Positions 19,121 to 28,676 of a stretch of 64,000 nt of DNA are shown one piece after another. The first letter of the stretch is position 1; each line of letters starts with the position of its first letter. The stretch is from assembly GCA_900074745.1 (NCBI GenBank), contig LT598463.1, forward strand, positions 1,143,721-1,207,720, in the 5' to 3' direction. The notes beneath the pieces are model-generated. The model saw only the letters and a list, made by a program, of their open reading frames with translations. It did no database searches and was not told where the DNA came from. Source of the DNA: Lachancea mirantina. Its lineage: Eukaryota; Ascomycota; Saccharomycetes; Saccharomycetales; Saccharomycetaceae. Both the position numbers and the translations under genes were made by a program.

Positions 19121-20479
19121 ATGCAGGTGGCTCTTGACTACGATCGAAAGAGCGAAGCTCGCAGATTACGCGCCCTGAGCTCCATACCTCTGAATAAAGC
19201 ACATAGCCTCGATAGGCCTAGACACAACAAGTTTTTCACATCCGATCGAAAAGCGGATGTCCGACAAGGTATGCGACAAGAGCTGAACGCTTCCCATCGA
19301 GCCGACAAAGGTCAGCATCGGAACCGAAAGCCAGTTTTGGCGTTGCCTACAGTCAAAGTGGAAACGCCTGCAAAGAGTAGTTTCGGTGCAGATATTACAA
19401 CAATGTCACCGATCTCCGAAGAACCCCCTGACGACGCGTTCGCGTTCGATTGGCTTCAGGAAAACGATTTCCCTGCGTATCCCTGTTCTGCACCAATTAC
19501 CGAAACCCTTCTCAACCACGAAACACCCAAGAAAGCACCTGTAGCGACACATTTGCTGACTCCACTAAGCCTTGCGAGTCTTGCAATCATCATTATTGTG
19601 TCAAACACGTTCAGATTACTCGCAAAATGGTTCAAAAACCACCTCTTCACGCTCCTAAGGTATGCGATGACCGTTTCTCTCCACCCCTCTAACACCTACA
19701 CAGAGAGTCGCTTTTACTAACTTTATCGCTTTTGATGTCAGCCCTGTGCGAAATATGGCTAGCTACCGCGGCTTTTAACCATTTTTCGTGCCCAACTGAC
19801 ACAAAGGTCTTAACACAGAACGTTGACGTATCGTGGCAAAACCCATCACTACCAGCACGCAAAAAAGACGGTCCAGGTCTCGACGTCGGCGACGTCAAAG
19901 TCAGTGCCTCGGAAACTTGCCCGTCTGTTTGTGTCGCAAAGATACAACTTTGTTATAAACCACCCCATCCAGGCATCATTTTTATTACTCCTCACTTTCT
20001 CCCTGCCCCCACCTCTACTGATCTTTTTCATCACGATGTCCGCCGCTTCCATCGTGCTGTCTGTTTTCTACATCGCTGTGCTGTTCGCAGTCGGGGCCGC
20101 AGCCTCGGCCCTAATCGTGCCCTTCATGGGACTATCGCTGTTCTTTGGATCCGGTGTGATGATATGCGGGTTTTTTAGCAATGGTTTCTTCAAGTTAGCC
20201 AGAGCCACTTACCAGCTAAGCATCGCGTATACGCAACATTTTCTGAGATCCTTCGCGGATCAAATTCCTCCTTCTGTGGGGGTTGCCGAAACACCTATGC
20301 CTAAATTCGGGCCCCTGTCCAAGTTTTTCAGTTCATACACCGACAATGGTGCCAAGATGATTCCTGGCAGACCCGTCTTCCTAACCGGAGCCAGCATTCC
20401 AGACCAACAGTTGGGTCTTCATTCCAATTCGGCTCAATATTTACCGACTTCAAGTGGAATCGCCTATATTGCTATCTGA
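19121..20479 (+). CDS. LDO45: Ldo45-like lipid-droplet protein, predicted spliced, 399 aa
   Basis: In S. cerevisiae, splicing joins YMR147W to the downstream YMR148W frame to make Ldo45, a lipid-droplet organising protein at the seipin site, while YMR148W alone gives Ldo16. The same layout is visible here. Exon 1 is 19121-19659 and ends before GTATGC. A perfect TACTAAC lies at 19715-19721. A CAG at 19816-19818 allows exon 2 (19819-20479) to join in frame: 179 codons plus a split Arg codon plus the second frame, giving 399 aa, close to the S. cerevisiae length. A nearer CAG (19739-19741) would give an early stop. Without splicing the first frame ends at 19720. Exon 1 encodes a basic N-terminus, an acidic middle and a hydrophobic segment at its end. 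The exact 3' splice site is inferred. Confidence 0.6.
20036..20479 (+). CDS. LDO16: Ldo16/Osw5-like hairpin membrane protein, 147 aa
   Basis: Ortholog of S. cerevisiae YMR148W (Osw5/Ldo16, 148 aa), from an internal ATG in the LDO45 second exon. Residues about 4-60 are two adjoining hydrophobic stretches (SIVLSVFYIAVLFAVGAAAS and IVPFMGLSLFFGSGVMICGFF) that form the membrane hairpin typical of promethin-like lipid-droplet proteins. The conserved GF-SN-FFK follows. The C-terminal 85 residues are polar. An upstream non-ATG extension exists only as part of the longer LDO45 protein. It should have its own promoter within LDO45 exon 1 or the intron. Confidence 0.8.
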   Translation: MSAASIVLSVFYIAVLFAVGAAASALIVPFMGLSLFFGSGVMICGFFSNGFFKLARATYQLSIAYTQHFLRSFADQIPPSVGVAETPMPKFGPLSKFFSSYTDNGAKMIPGRPVFLTGASIPDQQLGLHSNSAQYLPTSSGIAYIAI

Positions 20480-20714
20480 GAAAAGCCTCGGCTTAGAAGC
20501 CCACTATAACGCATAAACTGATAGTGTCGGTGAAATAGGTGTAGTACTTGCGGCATCTAACTGCCATTTCCATGAGGCCTTCTGGCGCAGCATTGTACAG
20601 GTTAAGTTATACGAAAACGGTCTATAATTCACAGTCTACTTTTTCGGTATATATAAAAGAGGATCTCTATCAATTAGAACAACGAGAAAGTCACAGGTTA
20701 TACATCGTTGTGAA

Positions 20715-21551
20715 ATGATTCCGGGCCAAATCGTTGCGTGCTGGATCTTTTTGATTGCTTTCGTTTCCGGGTTTTCTGTGAAACAAGCGCATGTAGCGTT
20801 CAAAGGTGCTATTAAAAAAAAGCCCGTGGCTTTTACAGAACCTATCTCGCCAGAATTCCAAAAACTGAGTAAACTGATCGTTTTGGATGCAATTGAAGAT
20901 GGCTTGGAAGTCAATTTTGCAATTGAAAGTACTTCTTTGCCCGAAAGGGCTATCCTGTTCCTCGGGTCCCAGGAACTTGCGTTAGACACGCATTATCTTC
21001 CTCAAATCAAGGGCAGAGGCCAGGATCAAAGTTACAGTTTCAAGGTGGCAGCCAAGGAAATTCCTTCTGCTCTTATTTACCAAGCCACTCAAAAAGGCGA
21101 ATCGTTGGTCGCCAGCCTTTTGCTAAGCAGCGAGCGTGCCATAGACAACATTTTCATCGATCTTTTTGATCTGAAACTCGGTTTTGACAAGCCTGAATCT
21201 CTTGAGCTCCCTAAACGGTTAGGAGCTTTGCCCGAAATCAAGCACATCTTCAATGCCCCCCCTAAGACAGCACCCACCGTTGTTGCTCAATTCTTCAGTT
21301 TACTAGTGGCGACCGTGTCTGTTGGACTAGTAGCGTGTTGGTTCACGACTGGGTCTGTAAATTTCGAGGGATTCCCCAAAGGTTGCCCAGGTGGCCAATT
21401 TCTTGCCATGATGGTTAGCATTGTTGCCATGGAATACGTGTTCATAAAGTACTATTTGGGTACGAGCATTTTCGGCACTTTGTGGAGCGCTCTATATGTA
21501 GGTCTGCCTGGATTGTGGATCGGATCGAAATTCTTGTCCAATCTCAAATGA
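20715..21551 (+). CDS. SWP1: Oligosaccharyltransferase delta subunit (ribophorin II), 278 aa
   Basis: Essential subunit of the ER oligosaccharyltransferase that N-glycosylates nascent proteins. An N-terminal signal peptide (IVACWIFLIAFVSGFSVKQA, residues about 6-25) is followed by a lumenal domain (about 26-185). Three C-terminal membrane spans follow (about 190-215, 228-248 and 250-270). The lumenal sequence FKGAIKKKPVAFTEPISPEF and the C-terminal spans resemble Swp1 (YMR149W, 286 aa). It is flanked by LDO45 and IMP1, exactly as in S. cerevisiae (YMR147-150). Confidence 0.93.
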   Translation: MIPGQIVACWIFLIAFVSGFSVKQAHVAFKGAIKKKPVAFTEPISPEFQKLSKLIVLDAIEDGLEVNFAIESTSLPERAILFLGSQELALDTHYLPQIKGRGQDQSYSFKVAAKEIPSALIYQATQKGESLVASLLLSSERAIDNIFIDLFDLKLGFDKPESLELPKRLGALPEIKHIFNAPPKTAPTVVAQFFSLLVATVSVGLVACWFTTGSVNFEGFPKGCPGGQFLAMMVSIVAMEYVFIKYYLGTSIFGTLWSALYVGLPGLWIGSKFLSNLK

Positions 21552-21612
21552 GTACCAAATAAGGTATTCCACTCAAAGGAAATGCATAAATTAGAATTGA
21601 TAGCTGCCCTTA

Positions 21613-22176
21613 CTACCTTTCGTCTATATAAATGTTGTTAATTTTGCGGAAACCCCACAAACTGCCATACTTTCCGCCCCAGAACGGCTCATTAAGATCA
21701 TTGGCTGCGACTATCTTCCCTTTGATCAGCCCCATCGGCAAAGAATTGTAAGTTCTTGAATCGAGCGATTGCGATAGATTGTCGCCCGTGACCCACACAT
21801 GGCCCTTGGGAACCTTAATGAATGAATTGAAATGATCGTCGTAATCTTCGTCTGTTTGAGAAACATTTGAGCCCATGCTTGGATCGACCAAGATCAGGTC
21901 CCCAGGCATTCCGGTTATTCGTTTACACACACGCTGGTGTGGGTCTGTGGGTTTTGCTGCTATTATACAATCACCGATCTTGCAATCTCTGCCATTGCTA
22001 TATCGCTTGAGTGCATGTACATAGTCACTTGTCGCTGCTAGTGTCGGGAGCATGGATTCACCTCGAGTTTCCGTGAACTCGTAGACATGTGAATGTATAA
22101 TGTGAATGAAGCAGAAACTTCGCAGAGCAAAAGAAGAAGCTCTAAAAAATAAGCGAAACCCAGATTCGCCAGGCAT
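21613..22176 (-). CDS. IMP1: Mitochondrial inner membrane peptidase subunit 1, 187 aa
   Basis: Signal-peptidase-like serine protease of the inner membrane peptidase complex, which removes intermembrane-space sorting signals. The catalytic dyad is Ser41 (TRGESMLPTL) and Lys85 (RVCKRITGMPGD), with the family signature GHVWVTGDN-SLDSR-Y at about 130-147. A hydrophobic N-terminal segment (about residues 13-30) anchors it. The frame extends to 22200 with a GTG codon; the first ATG at 22176 gives 187 aa, close to the 190 aa of S. cerevisiae Imp1. It is convergent with SWP1, with a 61-bp spacer. Confidence 0.95.
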   Translation of the reverse strand: MPGESGFRLFFRASSFALRSFCFIHIIHSHVYEFTETRGESMLPTLAATSDYVHALKRYSNGRDCKIGDCIIAAKPTDPHQRVCKRITGMPGDLILVDPSMGSNVSQTDEDYDDHFNSFIKVPKGHVWVTGDNLSQSLDSRTYNSLPMGLIKGKIVAANDLNEPFWGGKYGSLWGFRKINNIYIDER

Positions 22177-22886
22177 TGAACACACGCTGGACAAAAACAC
22201 AATGCACTGAATGTCTAAAAATCGGTGAGCTCTCCATAGTCTGGAAATTTCGCAAGGTGTATCGGACTGCTGTCACGTGAATCCTTTCAACTTGCCAGAG
22301 GAGGAGTAAGTATCCTACAATAAAAAACCGGCTGAGGGCCAAATACCAAATTAACTGGCGTTCTTACTGATCTGGCATCCAAATCGTGGTATTTTCTATC
22401 ATAGATCTTCAAAATTCAAAATTTTCGAGAACGACAACGTTTTTCAAGCAAGTCAACTATCTTTAACATGTCTAAACCGAGAAGGATCGAAATCTACGGG
22501 AAATAAAGCAACCCCATGAATCCAAATCAACTTTTTTACTAGACTTCTGAAAACTGCTCAGTTTGCCTACAATGGCCGATTTCTAGTTAGCCTCTTCATT
22601 AACAAGAAATAAATTTGATTCAAAATTTTGTCAAACAGCACCAGCTCAGAAAACAAAAACCAGAACGAGTTTGCTCTCAGCAATTTGCTGTTTCGTAGCT
22701 TTTTTCCGTATCGTCTGGCGGTGAAAGTCGGTAAAAAGCTTGAATATCCTTGGCCATATCGCAGTGTTCGATGTATTTTGTTTCAATGCCAATAGAAAAT
22801 TGACATTTTGTTTCATCGATTTTTAACCAAGTAAAGACCGAAGAGCTAGGATTAGTACAAGGACAGAAAGAGACAAGTAGGCCAAA
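22177..22886. promoter_or_regulatory. Divergent IMP1-LUC7 promoter region
   Basis: About 700 bp of AT-rich sequence between divergent starts. Open frames here are short and unlike any family. No RNA gene was recognised. Confidence 0.4.
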
Positions 22887-23753
22887 ATGGCGACACCTGC
22901 GGCTGAACAACGCAAGATTCTTGAACAACTCATGGGCCGAGAGTCGATGTCTCGGGGATTTGATGGAAATCGGCGTGAACTCAGGTTACAAGATCCACGC
23001 ATTTGCAAAAGCTATCTTGTCGGAGAATGCCAGTATGATCTATTCAAAGGTACCAAGCAGAGTTTAGGTAAATGCCCAAAGATCCATTTAGCGAAGCACA
23101 AACTGCAGTACGAGCGCGAACTTCGCCAGGGCCGCGAATTCCCCGATTTCGAGCGCGAGCATTTCGCGATGCTGTCGAAATTCGTCAACGACTGCAATGG
23201 CCAAATAGCAGTGGCATTGAAGAACCTGGAACACACCCCTGAAGAGCGCGAGAAGATCAAGAAAGTTACAAGCGAGCTGGAACTCGTTGACTCCCAGATT
23301 GGACTCATGCTACAAGAGATCGAAATGCTGCTGAAATTTCACGAAGTTGCCAAAGCACTCGTACAATCCGTCAAGCTGCAAGAACTACAGAAACACCGCC
23401 GGGAGGTGGCTTTGAAAGTTCGTGAAATCACAGAAAATGTCGGTCAAAGCGCACAACAGAAATTGCAAGTATGTGAAATATGCGGTGCATATCTTTCCCG
23501 TCTCGACACAGACCGCAGACTTGCGGATCATTTTATCGGTAAAATACACTTGGGCTACGTCAAAATGCGCCAAGAACTTGACTATTTGGCGCGCAAAGCC
23601 AAGGAGAAGGGTGAGGATCTCACGAGCTTTCCGTCTGCCCCCAATTCTCGGGTCTCGCAGTATCATCATCATCACCACCACCATCAAAACCATGGAAATG
23701 TTCGCTTAAATTATCAGCCTCGCTACAAATCTAGAGTTTTCCGCGCAAACTAG
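22887..23753 (+). CDS. LUC7: U1 snRNP protein Luc7, 288 aa
   Basis: Component of the yeast U1 snRNP that stabilises 5' splice-site pairing. A first zinc finger (CCCH type) lies near residues 40-67 (CKSYLVGECQYDLF...LGKCPKIH), preceded by the family N-terminus QRKILEQLMGRE. A helical coiled region (about 75-190) leads to a second, C2H2-type finger (CEICGAYLSRLDTDRRLADH-IGKIH, about 200-222). A seven-histidine run and a short basic tail close the protein. S. cerevisiae Luc7 (YDL087C) is 261 aa. The gene lies between the IMP1 and YIM1 positions, matching the merged ancestral order. Confidence 0.95.
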   Translation: MATPAAEQRKILEQLMGRESMSRGFDGNRRELRLQDPRICKSYLVGECQYDLFKGTKQSLGKCPKIHLAKHKLQYERELRQGREFPDFEREHFAMLSKFVNDCNGQIAVALKNLEHTPEEREKIKKVTSELELVDSQIGLMLQEIEMLLKFHEVAKALVQSVKLQELQKHRREVALKVREITENVGQSAQQKLQVCEICGAYLSRLDTDRRLADHFIGKIHLGYVKMRQELDYLARKAKEKGEDLTSFPSAPNSRVSQYHHHHHHHQNHGNVRLNYQPRYKSRVFRAN

Positions 23754-23980
23754 CACCTGCATGTCTCAAGGCGATAAAGAAGTTTATAAACGTTTGTCTT
23801 CGAATTTTCTTACATTTTTCGTTTATCGAATTGTATCCTTAAGGTGCAATTCTTGCAGGGGATTGTCACTAGAACTAAAAGCCTTGAAAACAGATTTCAC
23901 TTGAAAGCCGTAGCGTTTCGGCTTCAGCCCTGAAATATAGCTAGATCTCTGGCGGATTCTTTGCTTCATTCGAAACCATC
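23754..23980 (+). promoter_or_regulatory. LUC7 3' region and YIM1 promoter
   Basis: Short AT-rich spacer between co-directional genes. Nothing specific is seen. Confidence 0.35.
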
Positions 23981-25072
23981 ATGTCAAGCTTAGTAACAAA
24001 CAGGTCGATCACATATATCAACAATAAGAGCCCTTTGATCATCACCGGTGAAGAAATCGATTTGGACACTGTTTACTCTGAAAATGAAGTTGTTGTCGAA
24101 ATCCACGCCGCAGCGTTAAATCCAGTCGACTATATGCTTTACAAATTTGCTTTCCCCTTGCTTGTGAACAAGCAGCCTAAGAAGCTGTGTATGGATTTCA
24201 GTGGTGTCATTGTCAGAAGAGGCGAGAAAGTCAAGGAATTTAAAAGTGGCGACAAGATCACTGGGAAATACTGGCACGTTTTCGGGAAACAGGGCACTCT
24301 GAGCAACTACTTGGTGCTGGATCCGGAAAAAGTCGCTACAGTAGCACCAAGTGTCTCTTTCGGAGAGCAAGGTGGAGAGGAGTACGACGATTTTGTTTTA
24401 AACGCAGCTTGGCCGCTTGTATTTGGCACTGCACTCCAGGGGCTAACGCACTCCTGTCAAAAGTTAGGGCCCGACAGCAGAATACTCATAATAGGAGCAT
24501 CTACAGCCGTGGGAAATTGTGCAGTGCAAATTGCTAAAAATTACCTGAAAGTCGGGACTGTGGCCGGTGTATGTTCAAAAGATTCAATCGAATACAATCG
24601 GGCCTTTGGATTCGACCATTTGATCCCCTACGATGATGGCGATCTGGTCAAGACCACCAAAGCTCTCATTTCTGATGAATGGGGCGGTGGAAAGTGCGAT
24701 CTAATCTTTGATTGTGTCGGCAATAGCTGTTTCTTCCCGCACATCAACGATGTTTTGAAGCCTCAGAGCGCCAATTCTTACTATGTCACGATCGTGGGGG
24801 ACAGGAAGATAGTCTATAAGGCGCCCAAAATCTCGAACTTTTTTCCTGTTTGGGAATCTCTTCGAAGACATGGACCTTACAAGAAATACAACTACGCTAA
24901 TATTCATTCGGGCGGCTCAAGGGAAGCCATCGACTTGGGCAACCAGCTGATCTCTCGCCAGGAGTTTGTCCCTCAGATAGACTCTGTATGGGAATTTGAC
25001 GACTACCAGCGTGCCTTTGACAAATTGATTTCCAATCGCGCAAAAGGCAAAATTGTTATCAAAGTGAGATGA
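23981..25072 (+). CDS. YIM1: Yim1-like MDR/quinone-oxidoreductase family protein, 363 aa
   Basis: Medium-chain dehydrogenase/reductase, zinc-free quinone-oxidoreductase type, orthologous to S. cerevisiae Yim1 (YMR152W, 365 aa), a lipid-droplet protein linked to DNA-damage tolerance. The N-terminal catalytic domain includes VVVEIHAAALNPVDYMLY and FSGVIVRRGEKVKEFKSGDK. The NAD(P)-binding fold is marked by ILIIGASTAVGNCAVQIAKN (about residue 168). No structural-zinc cysteine cluster is seen. The C-terminus (RAFDKLISNRAKGKIVIKV) is typical. The start is the first ATG and matches the family N-terminus. Confidence 0.9.
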   Translation: MSSLVTNRSITYINNKSPLIITGEEIDLDTVYSENEVVVEIHAAALNPVDYMLYKFAFPLLVNKQPKKLCMDFSGVIVRRGEKVKEFKSGDKITGKYWHVFGKQGTLSNYLVLDPEKVATVAPSVSFGEQGGEEYDDFVLNAAWPLVFGTALQGLTHSCQKLGPDSRILIIGASTAVGNCAVQIAKNYLKVGTVAGVCSKDSIEYNRAFGFDHLIPYDDGDLVKTTKALISDEWGGGKCDLIFDCVGNSCFFPHINDVLKPQSANSYYVTIVGDRKIVYKAPKISNFFPVWESLRRHGPYKKYNYANIHSGGSREAIDLGNQLISRQEFVPQIDSVWEFDDYQRAFDKLISNRAKGKIVIKVR

Positions 25073-25410
25073 TTTCTGAATGGAATTTCATATGGTTTTT
25101 CCTCCCTTCTATGTTTTTTATGAGTTGAAGATTTAGGACACAAACTTCACACTATTTTAGATGAGATATTCAGCTTTACATCGGAGAACGGAACTATTTT
25201 AACATTTTACATTCTATGTTTCTGGTGCAGATTAGACCACTTTCCAGTTCGGTAGCTCATTTCGAAAAGATCGTTGATCTTAACCTCTCTTCGTACAAGG
25301 AGCTCTTCGATTTCCGAAAATTTGACGTTCGATGAGTTGATGAAAGAAAACTGAGTTGAAGCGTGTGAAGACTCTTTAGATCTAGCGCCTCCATTGTATT
25401 GCGTCGAGGG
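25073..25410 (+). promoter_or_regulatory. NUP53 promoter region
   Basis: AT-rich, no gene seen. An open frame on the opposite strand (25257-25715) overlaps NUP53 and is a shadow of its Gln/Asn-rich codons. Confidence 0.35.
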
Positions 25411-26775
25411 ATGTCGTCGGTGTTTGGATCATCTACTGTCCAGCAACCCAATAGGTTTTCAAACTTGACCGTCAAATTTCCCCAAAACGACCAGCAGCAA
25501 CAACAACAACAAAACGCAACATCGCTACCGCAACAGCAACAGAACCATGGCCAAATCATGCTAAATTCGACTGGATCTGCCTCAAATTTTTTCACAAACG
25601 AGGACAACACACCTTCCTGGTTCAACAATCCCAAGAAAAGGACTATTCCGCACTCAATTGTCAAAAGATCGGCCAAGGCAAGTACGTCGGACAATGTAAC
25701 TTCGAACAGCCACAACTCAGATACTTCAGATACAAAAGCCGATTTTGGAAGCGTTGTGTTTGGGTCGCGGAAAGTAGCCGACGTTTTCGGAGGCTCAAAT
25801 GGAGCGCCGGAAACGGATTTAGCCGTGAGCCCTCACATCTTGTTCGACACGAACGAGGCGCCTCCTACGAGGTCTATGTACGATTGGCAACGTGAAGATG
25901 AGTTTGGAAATGCAATACCGAACATTGGCAGCGGCTTTTCAACACAGCAGTCACTGCCACCAGCTAACAAAAGGGCAGCTGTCGACTCGACAGGCTTACG
26001 CAATGCATTTGACCGTTTAGACGGGCAAGCAGGCATCAATAATAAGATTAATTTGAACTCCGCTTGGTCTGATAACTCTTCTGCGAGCACGGAGAGCGCC
26101 GTATTGGTTTTTGGTTACCCAGAATCCATATCCAATCAAATAATAGTTCACTTTGCCAAGTTTGGTAGCATACTAGAAGATTTTGAAGTGTTGAGAGGAG
26201 CTTCCGGCATCAATGCCGCGACTTTAAGATTGAGGAGCAAACGTAACGGTGACAAAAGTCCGCATAGGAAATATCCAATTTTCACCGGTGATGGCTGGAT
26301 AAAACTAACTTACGACTCTCCTTCCGCAGCAATGCGAGCTCTTCAAGAAAATGGTATCGTTTACGGTGGCTGCCTGGTTGGCTGTGTTCCTTACAACAAG
26401 TCTGCTGTTGAACAGTTAGCGTCATGTAAAATTGAACAGTTTGATGACATAGGAGCATTTAATGCTCCTAGTATTGCACCTAATGTTAATTCCATAGGCA
26501 TTCGCCAATCACCATTTGACTCAATGGGTACTCCAGAAGCTGCTGCAGAAATGGATGCTCTCGAGGGTCCCGGAGCGCATGCCTATCGGTTAGGTGGACG
26601 CAAAATCGAGATTAAAGATGGGAAGTCATTATTTGCGTTTGGTGGATATCCAGGTGATGGCACCCTTTCGAAAAGCTTAGAGGACAGGATGAAGGATCAA
26701 GCTGCGAATAAACAGCTTAACGGAGGAATCGTCTCCAAAGTTAGCAATTGGCTGTTTGGTTGGAACGACTTATAA
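25411..26775 (+). CDS. NUP53: Nucleoporin Nup53/Asm4, 454 aa
   Basis: Nuclear pore component of the Nup53 (Nup35/MPPN) family, and the single counterpart of the ohnologs NUP53 (YMR153W) and ASM4 (YDL088C). The upstream frame opens with TTG; the first ATG, 25411, gives MSSVFGSSTVQQPNRFSNL. A glutamine run lies near residue 30. FG-type motifs (VVFGSRKVADVFGGS) occur around residue 115. The Nup35-type RRM spans about 228-330 (VLVFGYPESISNQIIVHFAKFGSI through GGCLVGCVPYNK). The last residues (VSKVSNWLFGWNDL) form the C-terminal amphipathic membrane-binding helix. Confidence 0.93.
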   Translation: MSSVFGSSTVQQPNRFSNLTVKFPQNDQQQQQQQNATSLPQQQQNHGQIMLNSTGSASNFFTNEDNTPSWFNNPKKRTIPHSIVKRSAKASTSDNVTSNSHNSDTSDTKADFGSVVFGSRKVADVFGGSNGAPETDLAVSPHILFDTNEAPPTRSMYDWQREDEFGNAIPNIGSGFSTQQSLPPANKRAAVDSTGLRNAFDRLDGQAGINNKINLNSAWSDNSSASTESAVLVFGYPESISNQIIVHFAKFGSILEDFEVLRGASGINAATLRLRSKRNGDKSPHRKYPIFTGDGWIKLTYDSPSAAMRALQENGIVYGGCLVGCVPYNKSAVEQLASCKIEQFDDIGAFNAPSIAPNVNSIGIRQSPFDSMGTPEAAAEMDALEGPGAHAYRLGGRKIEIKDGKSLFAFGGYPGDGTLSKSLEDRMKDQAANKQLNGGIVSKVSNWLFGWNDL

Positions 26776-26903
26776 TTACATAACATTGAATCTTAAAAAG
26801 TGTAGACGATCTGTAAATTATCTGAAAAACGTCAACATACAAATTCGTCACCCACTTGCTCTAATGGTATTTCGGGAAAGCATTTTTCATTCACCAGCTT
26901 TTC

Positions 26904-28676
26904 TTATCGAAAAGGCGGCCGGCCGCTGAATGAATCTCTTCTGCCAAGTAGAGAAGATTTAGCAGGACTTATGCTAGCATTACGTGAGGATCTGGCCGAA
27001 GTTCGTGAAATAGATCTCTCGTTAAGTTCACCGAAATAAAGTGGGCTCTGCTCGTGCTTTCGTCCTCGTCTTGCCACCTCCTCAAAAGGCATTTCATCAT
27101 CAGGAACATCCATGCTAAATGAGACCGTACTATCGGCAACATGGAAGGGTCTTTGGGGTGTTCGATTGTAAGTCGTATTATAAAAGCTGTTGGTATGCTT
27201 TGTAGGACTTGTAGAGTTCCTTCTGCGCGCAAGACTGGCGTTGGCTTTTGCGCGAATACTTTCATGCAGTCCCAAAGATCCCTTTGACATAGCGGAGTCA
27301 TTTCCGACCATTGAAGCGTCCGCGACGTTAATATAGGAGGGCCGCAACCTTGGCGTTGAAGGTTCGGAAAGCGATTCGGTCCATTTTTTTCTATTTTTCG
27401 CGGGTGTCGAAAACCTTGAGGTACCAAAATGGCGGTCAGAATATAGTCCGCGAACCCTCGCACCTCTTAATTCGTTACCTCGAGCTGGGTGGTGGTAGGC
27501 ATGCGACCGCCCGTGTATACGATGTACCGGTTTATTAACATCCTGAAACATCCCAGTCACCTCATTGTACCTCTCAACAACGACGTTTCCCGCGACGTTG
27601 TGCGTTTGGAAAAGATGAGATCGCGTGGTAGTGAAAGAGGGATAAACTTCAGCGAAATTATCGTTTTGTGATGCCCCGATCATAAGATCTTGGGTCTTAA
27701 TAGAGGATTTTGGTTTAATCAGCTTGGCATCCAATTCTGCCATCATGGCGTTTTTAAGGCAAATCTCGTCATCAATTCGGTCCTCGTACCTATTACAGAC
27801 CAGAAACCAGAAGACACATTGATGGCACAATACAGGGATCAATGTCAAAAACGAAACCTCGGTGAAAAGAAGAAATAGAACGCAAGTCGGTGAGAAAGTT
27901 GCGAATAAATTCGTCTCAAATTTCCCGGGACTCCATTTCTTAAGCTCATAGTAGAACTGGTCCGCAGGCTCACCCACTTCGGAAGACTTCCGCGAGGTAA
28001 AGACAAATTTGATCATAGTCCACAGCGAGCTTTTGGAGACATCTTCCACTGACTGGTAATCCAGATCGTGTAATGAATGCTTTACGACATTTCGAGAAGA
28101 AGGTCTGCCTCGACAGTGGAAAAGCGAATACGATTGATAGTGCGCAAAAAGGAAACTGCAAGACAGGTATGCGTTGGTCAGAAGCAAGATTGCTATGGAG
28201 ACTTTGAAAAAGGCGCTTAACTGACTCAAAGCAAGAAGGTACCAATCGGCCTGAGAGTTGCTTCGCAGCACGTTACCTCTCAAAACTTGATTTGGTAACC
28301 CATATTCCATCAAAGTTTTAGACTGTGCCAGATTGAAAGCATCACTTGGAGTGTTCAAATGGTGCTGATTTGGCTTAATCAAAGCGTCTTGAAGTAGCCT
28401 CATGCCATAAAAGCCAAAGGTGAGCGCATGTCCCATTGGTCTGGCCACGGGGTTCGCCTTGGCATCCCAATCAATGGAATATATGAATTCGGTCAATATA
28501 AACTGCCAATCATACGGTGAAATGGTGAATATTGACACGATTTTTCGTATAAGCGTCTTTTCATGGTCTTCATCGTCTCCAAGGTTATGATTTTGGTAGC
28601 TCTCTTCCGGTATACAATCTGGGGATTCTTCTCCTCTTAGGTTTAGAGAATCATGGAATCTCTGAGACGGGATCAT
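26904..28676 (-). CDS. NUR1: Nuclear rim protein Nur1, 590 aa
   Basis: Ortholog of S. cerevisiae Nur1 (YDL089W), an inner nuclear membrane protein that, with Heh1 (the CLIP complex), anchors rDNA and silent chromatin. The conserved region at about residues 40-115 (KIVSIFTISPYDWQFILTEF through FGFYGMRLLQDAL) is diagnostic. Hydrophobic segments near residues 155-185 and 265-295 (LFATFSPTCVLFLLFTEVSFLTLIPVL) would be membrane spans. The C-terminal 280 residues are basic, Ser/Arg-rich and disordered, longer than in S. cerevisiae (484 aa). It is convergent with NUP53, as expected from the merged order NUP53-NUR1-RIM13. Confidence 0.9.
   Translation of the reverse strand: MIPSQRFHDSLNLRGEESPDCIPEESYQNHNLGDDEDHEKTLIRKIVSIFTISPYDWQFILTEFIYSIDWDAKANPVARPMGHALTFGFYGMRLLQDALIKPNQHHLNTPSDAFNLAQSKTLMEYGLPNQVLRGNVLRSNSQADWYLLALSQLSAFFKVSIAILLLTNAYLSCSFLFAHYQSYSLFHCRGRPSSRNVVKHSLHDLDYQSVEDVSKSSLWTMIKFVFTSRKSSEVGEPADQFYYELKKWSPGKFETNLFATFSPTCVLFLLFTEVSFLTLIPVLCHQCVFWFLVCNRYEDRIDDEICLKNAMMAELDAKLIKPKSSIKTQDLMIGASQNDNFAEVYPSFTTTRSHLFQTHNVAGNVVVERYNEVTGMFQDVNKPVHRIHGRSHAYHHPARGNELRGARVRGLYSDRHFGTSRFSTPAKNRKKWTESLSEPSTPRLRPSYINVADASMVGNDSAMSKGSLGLHESIRAKANASLARRRNSTSPTKHTNSFYNTTYNRTPQRPFHVADSTVSFSMDVPDDEMPFEEVARRGRKHEQSPLYFGELNERSISRTSARSSRNASISPAKSSLLGRRDSFSGRPPFR

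Noticed and set aside
19732-20178. 148-codon frame overlapping LDO45/LDO16
   Set aside because: It opens with TTG and runs out of frame over the conserved LDO16 sequence; it is a shadow frame.
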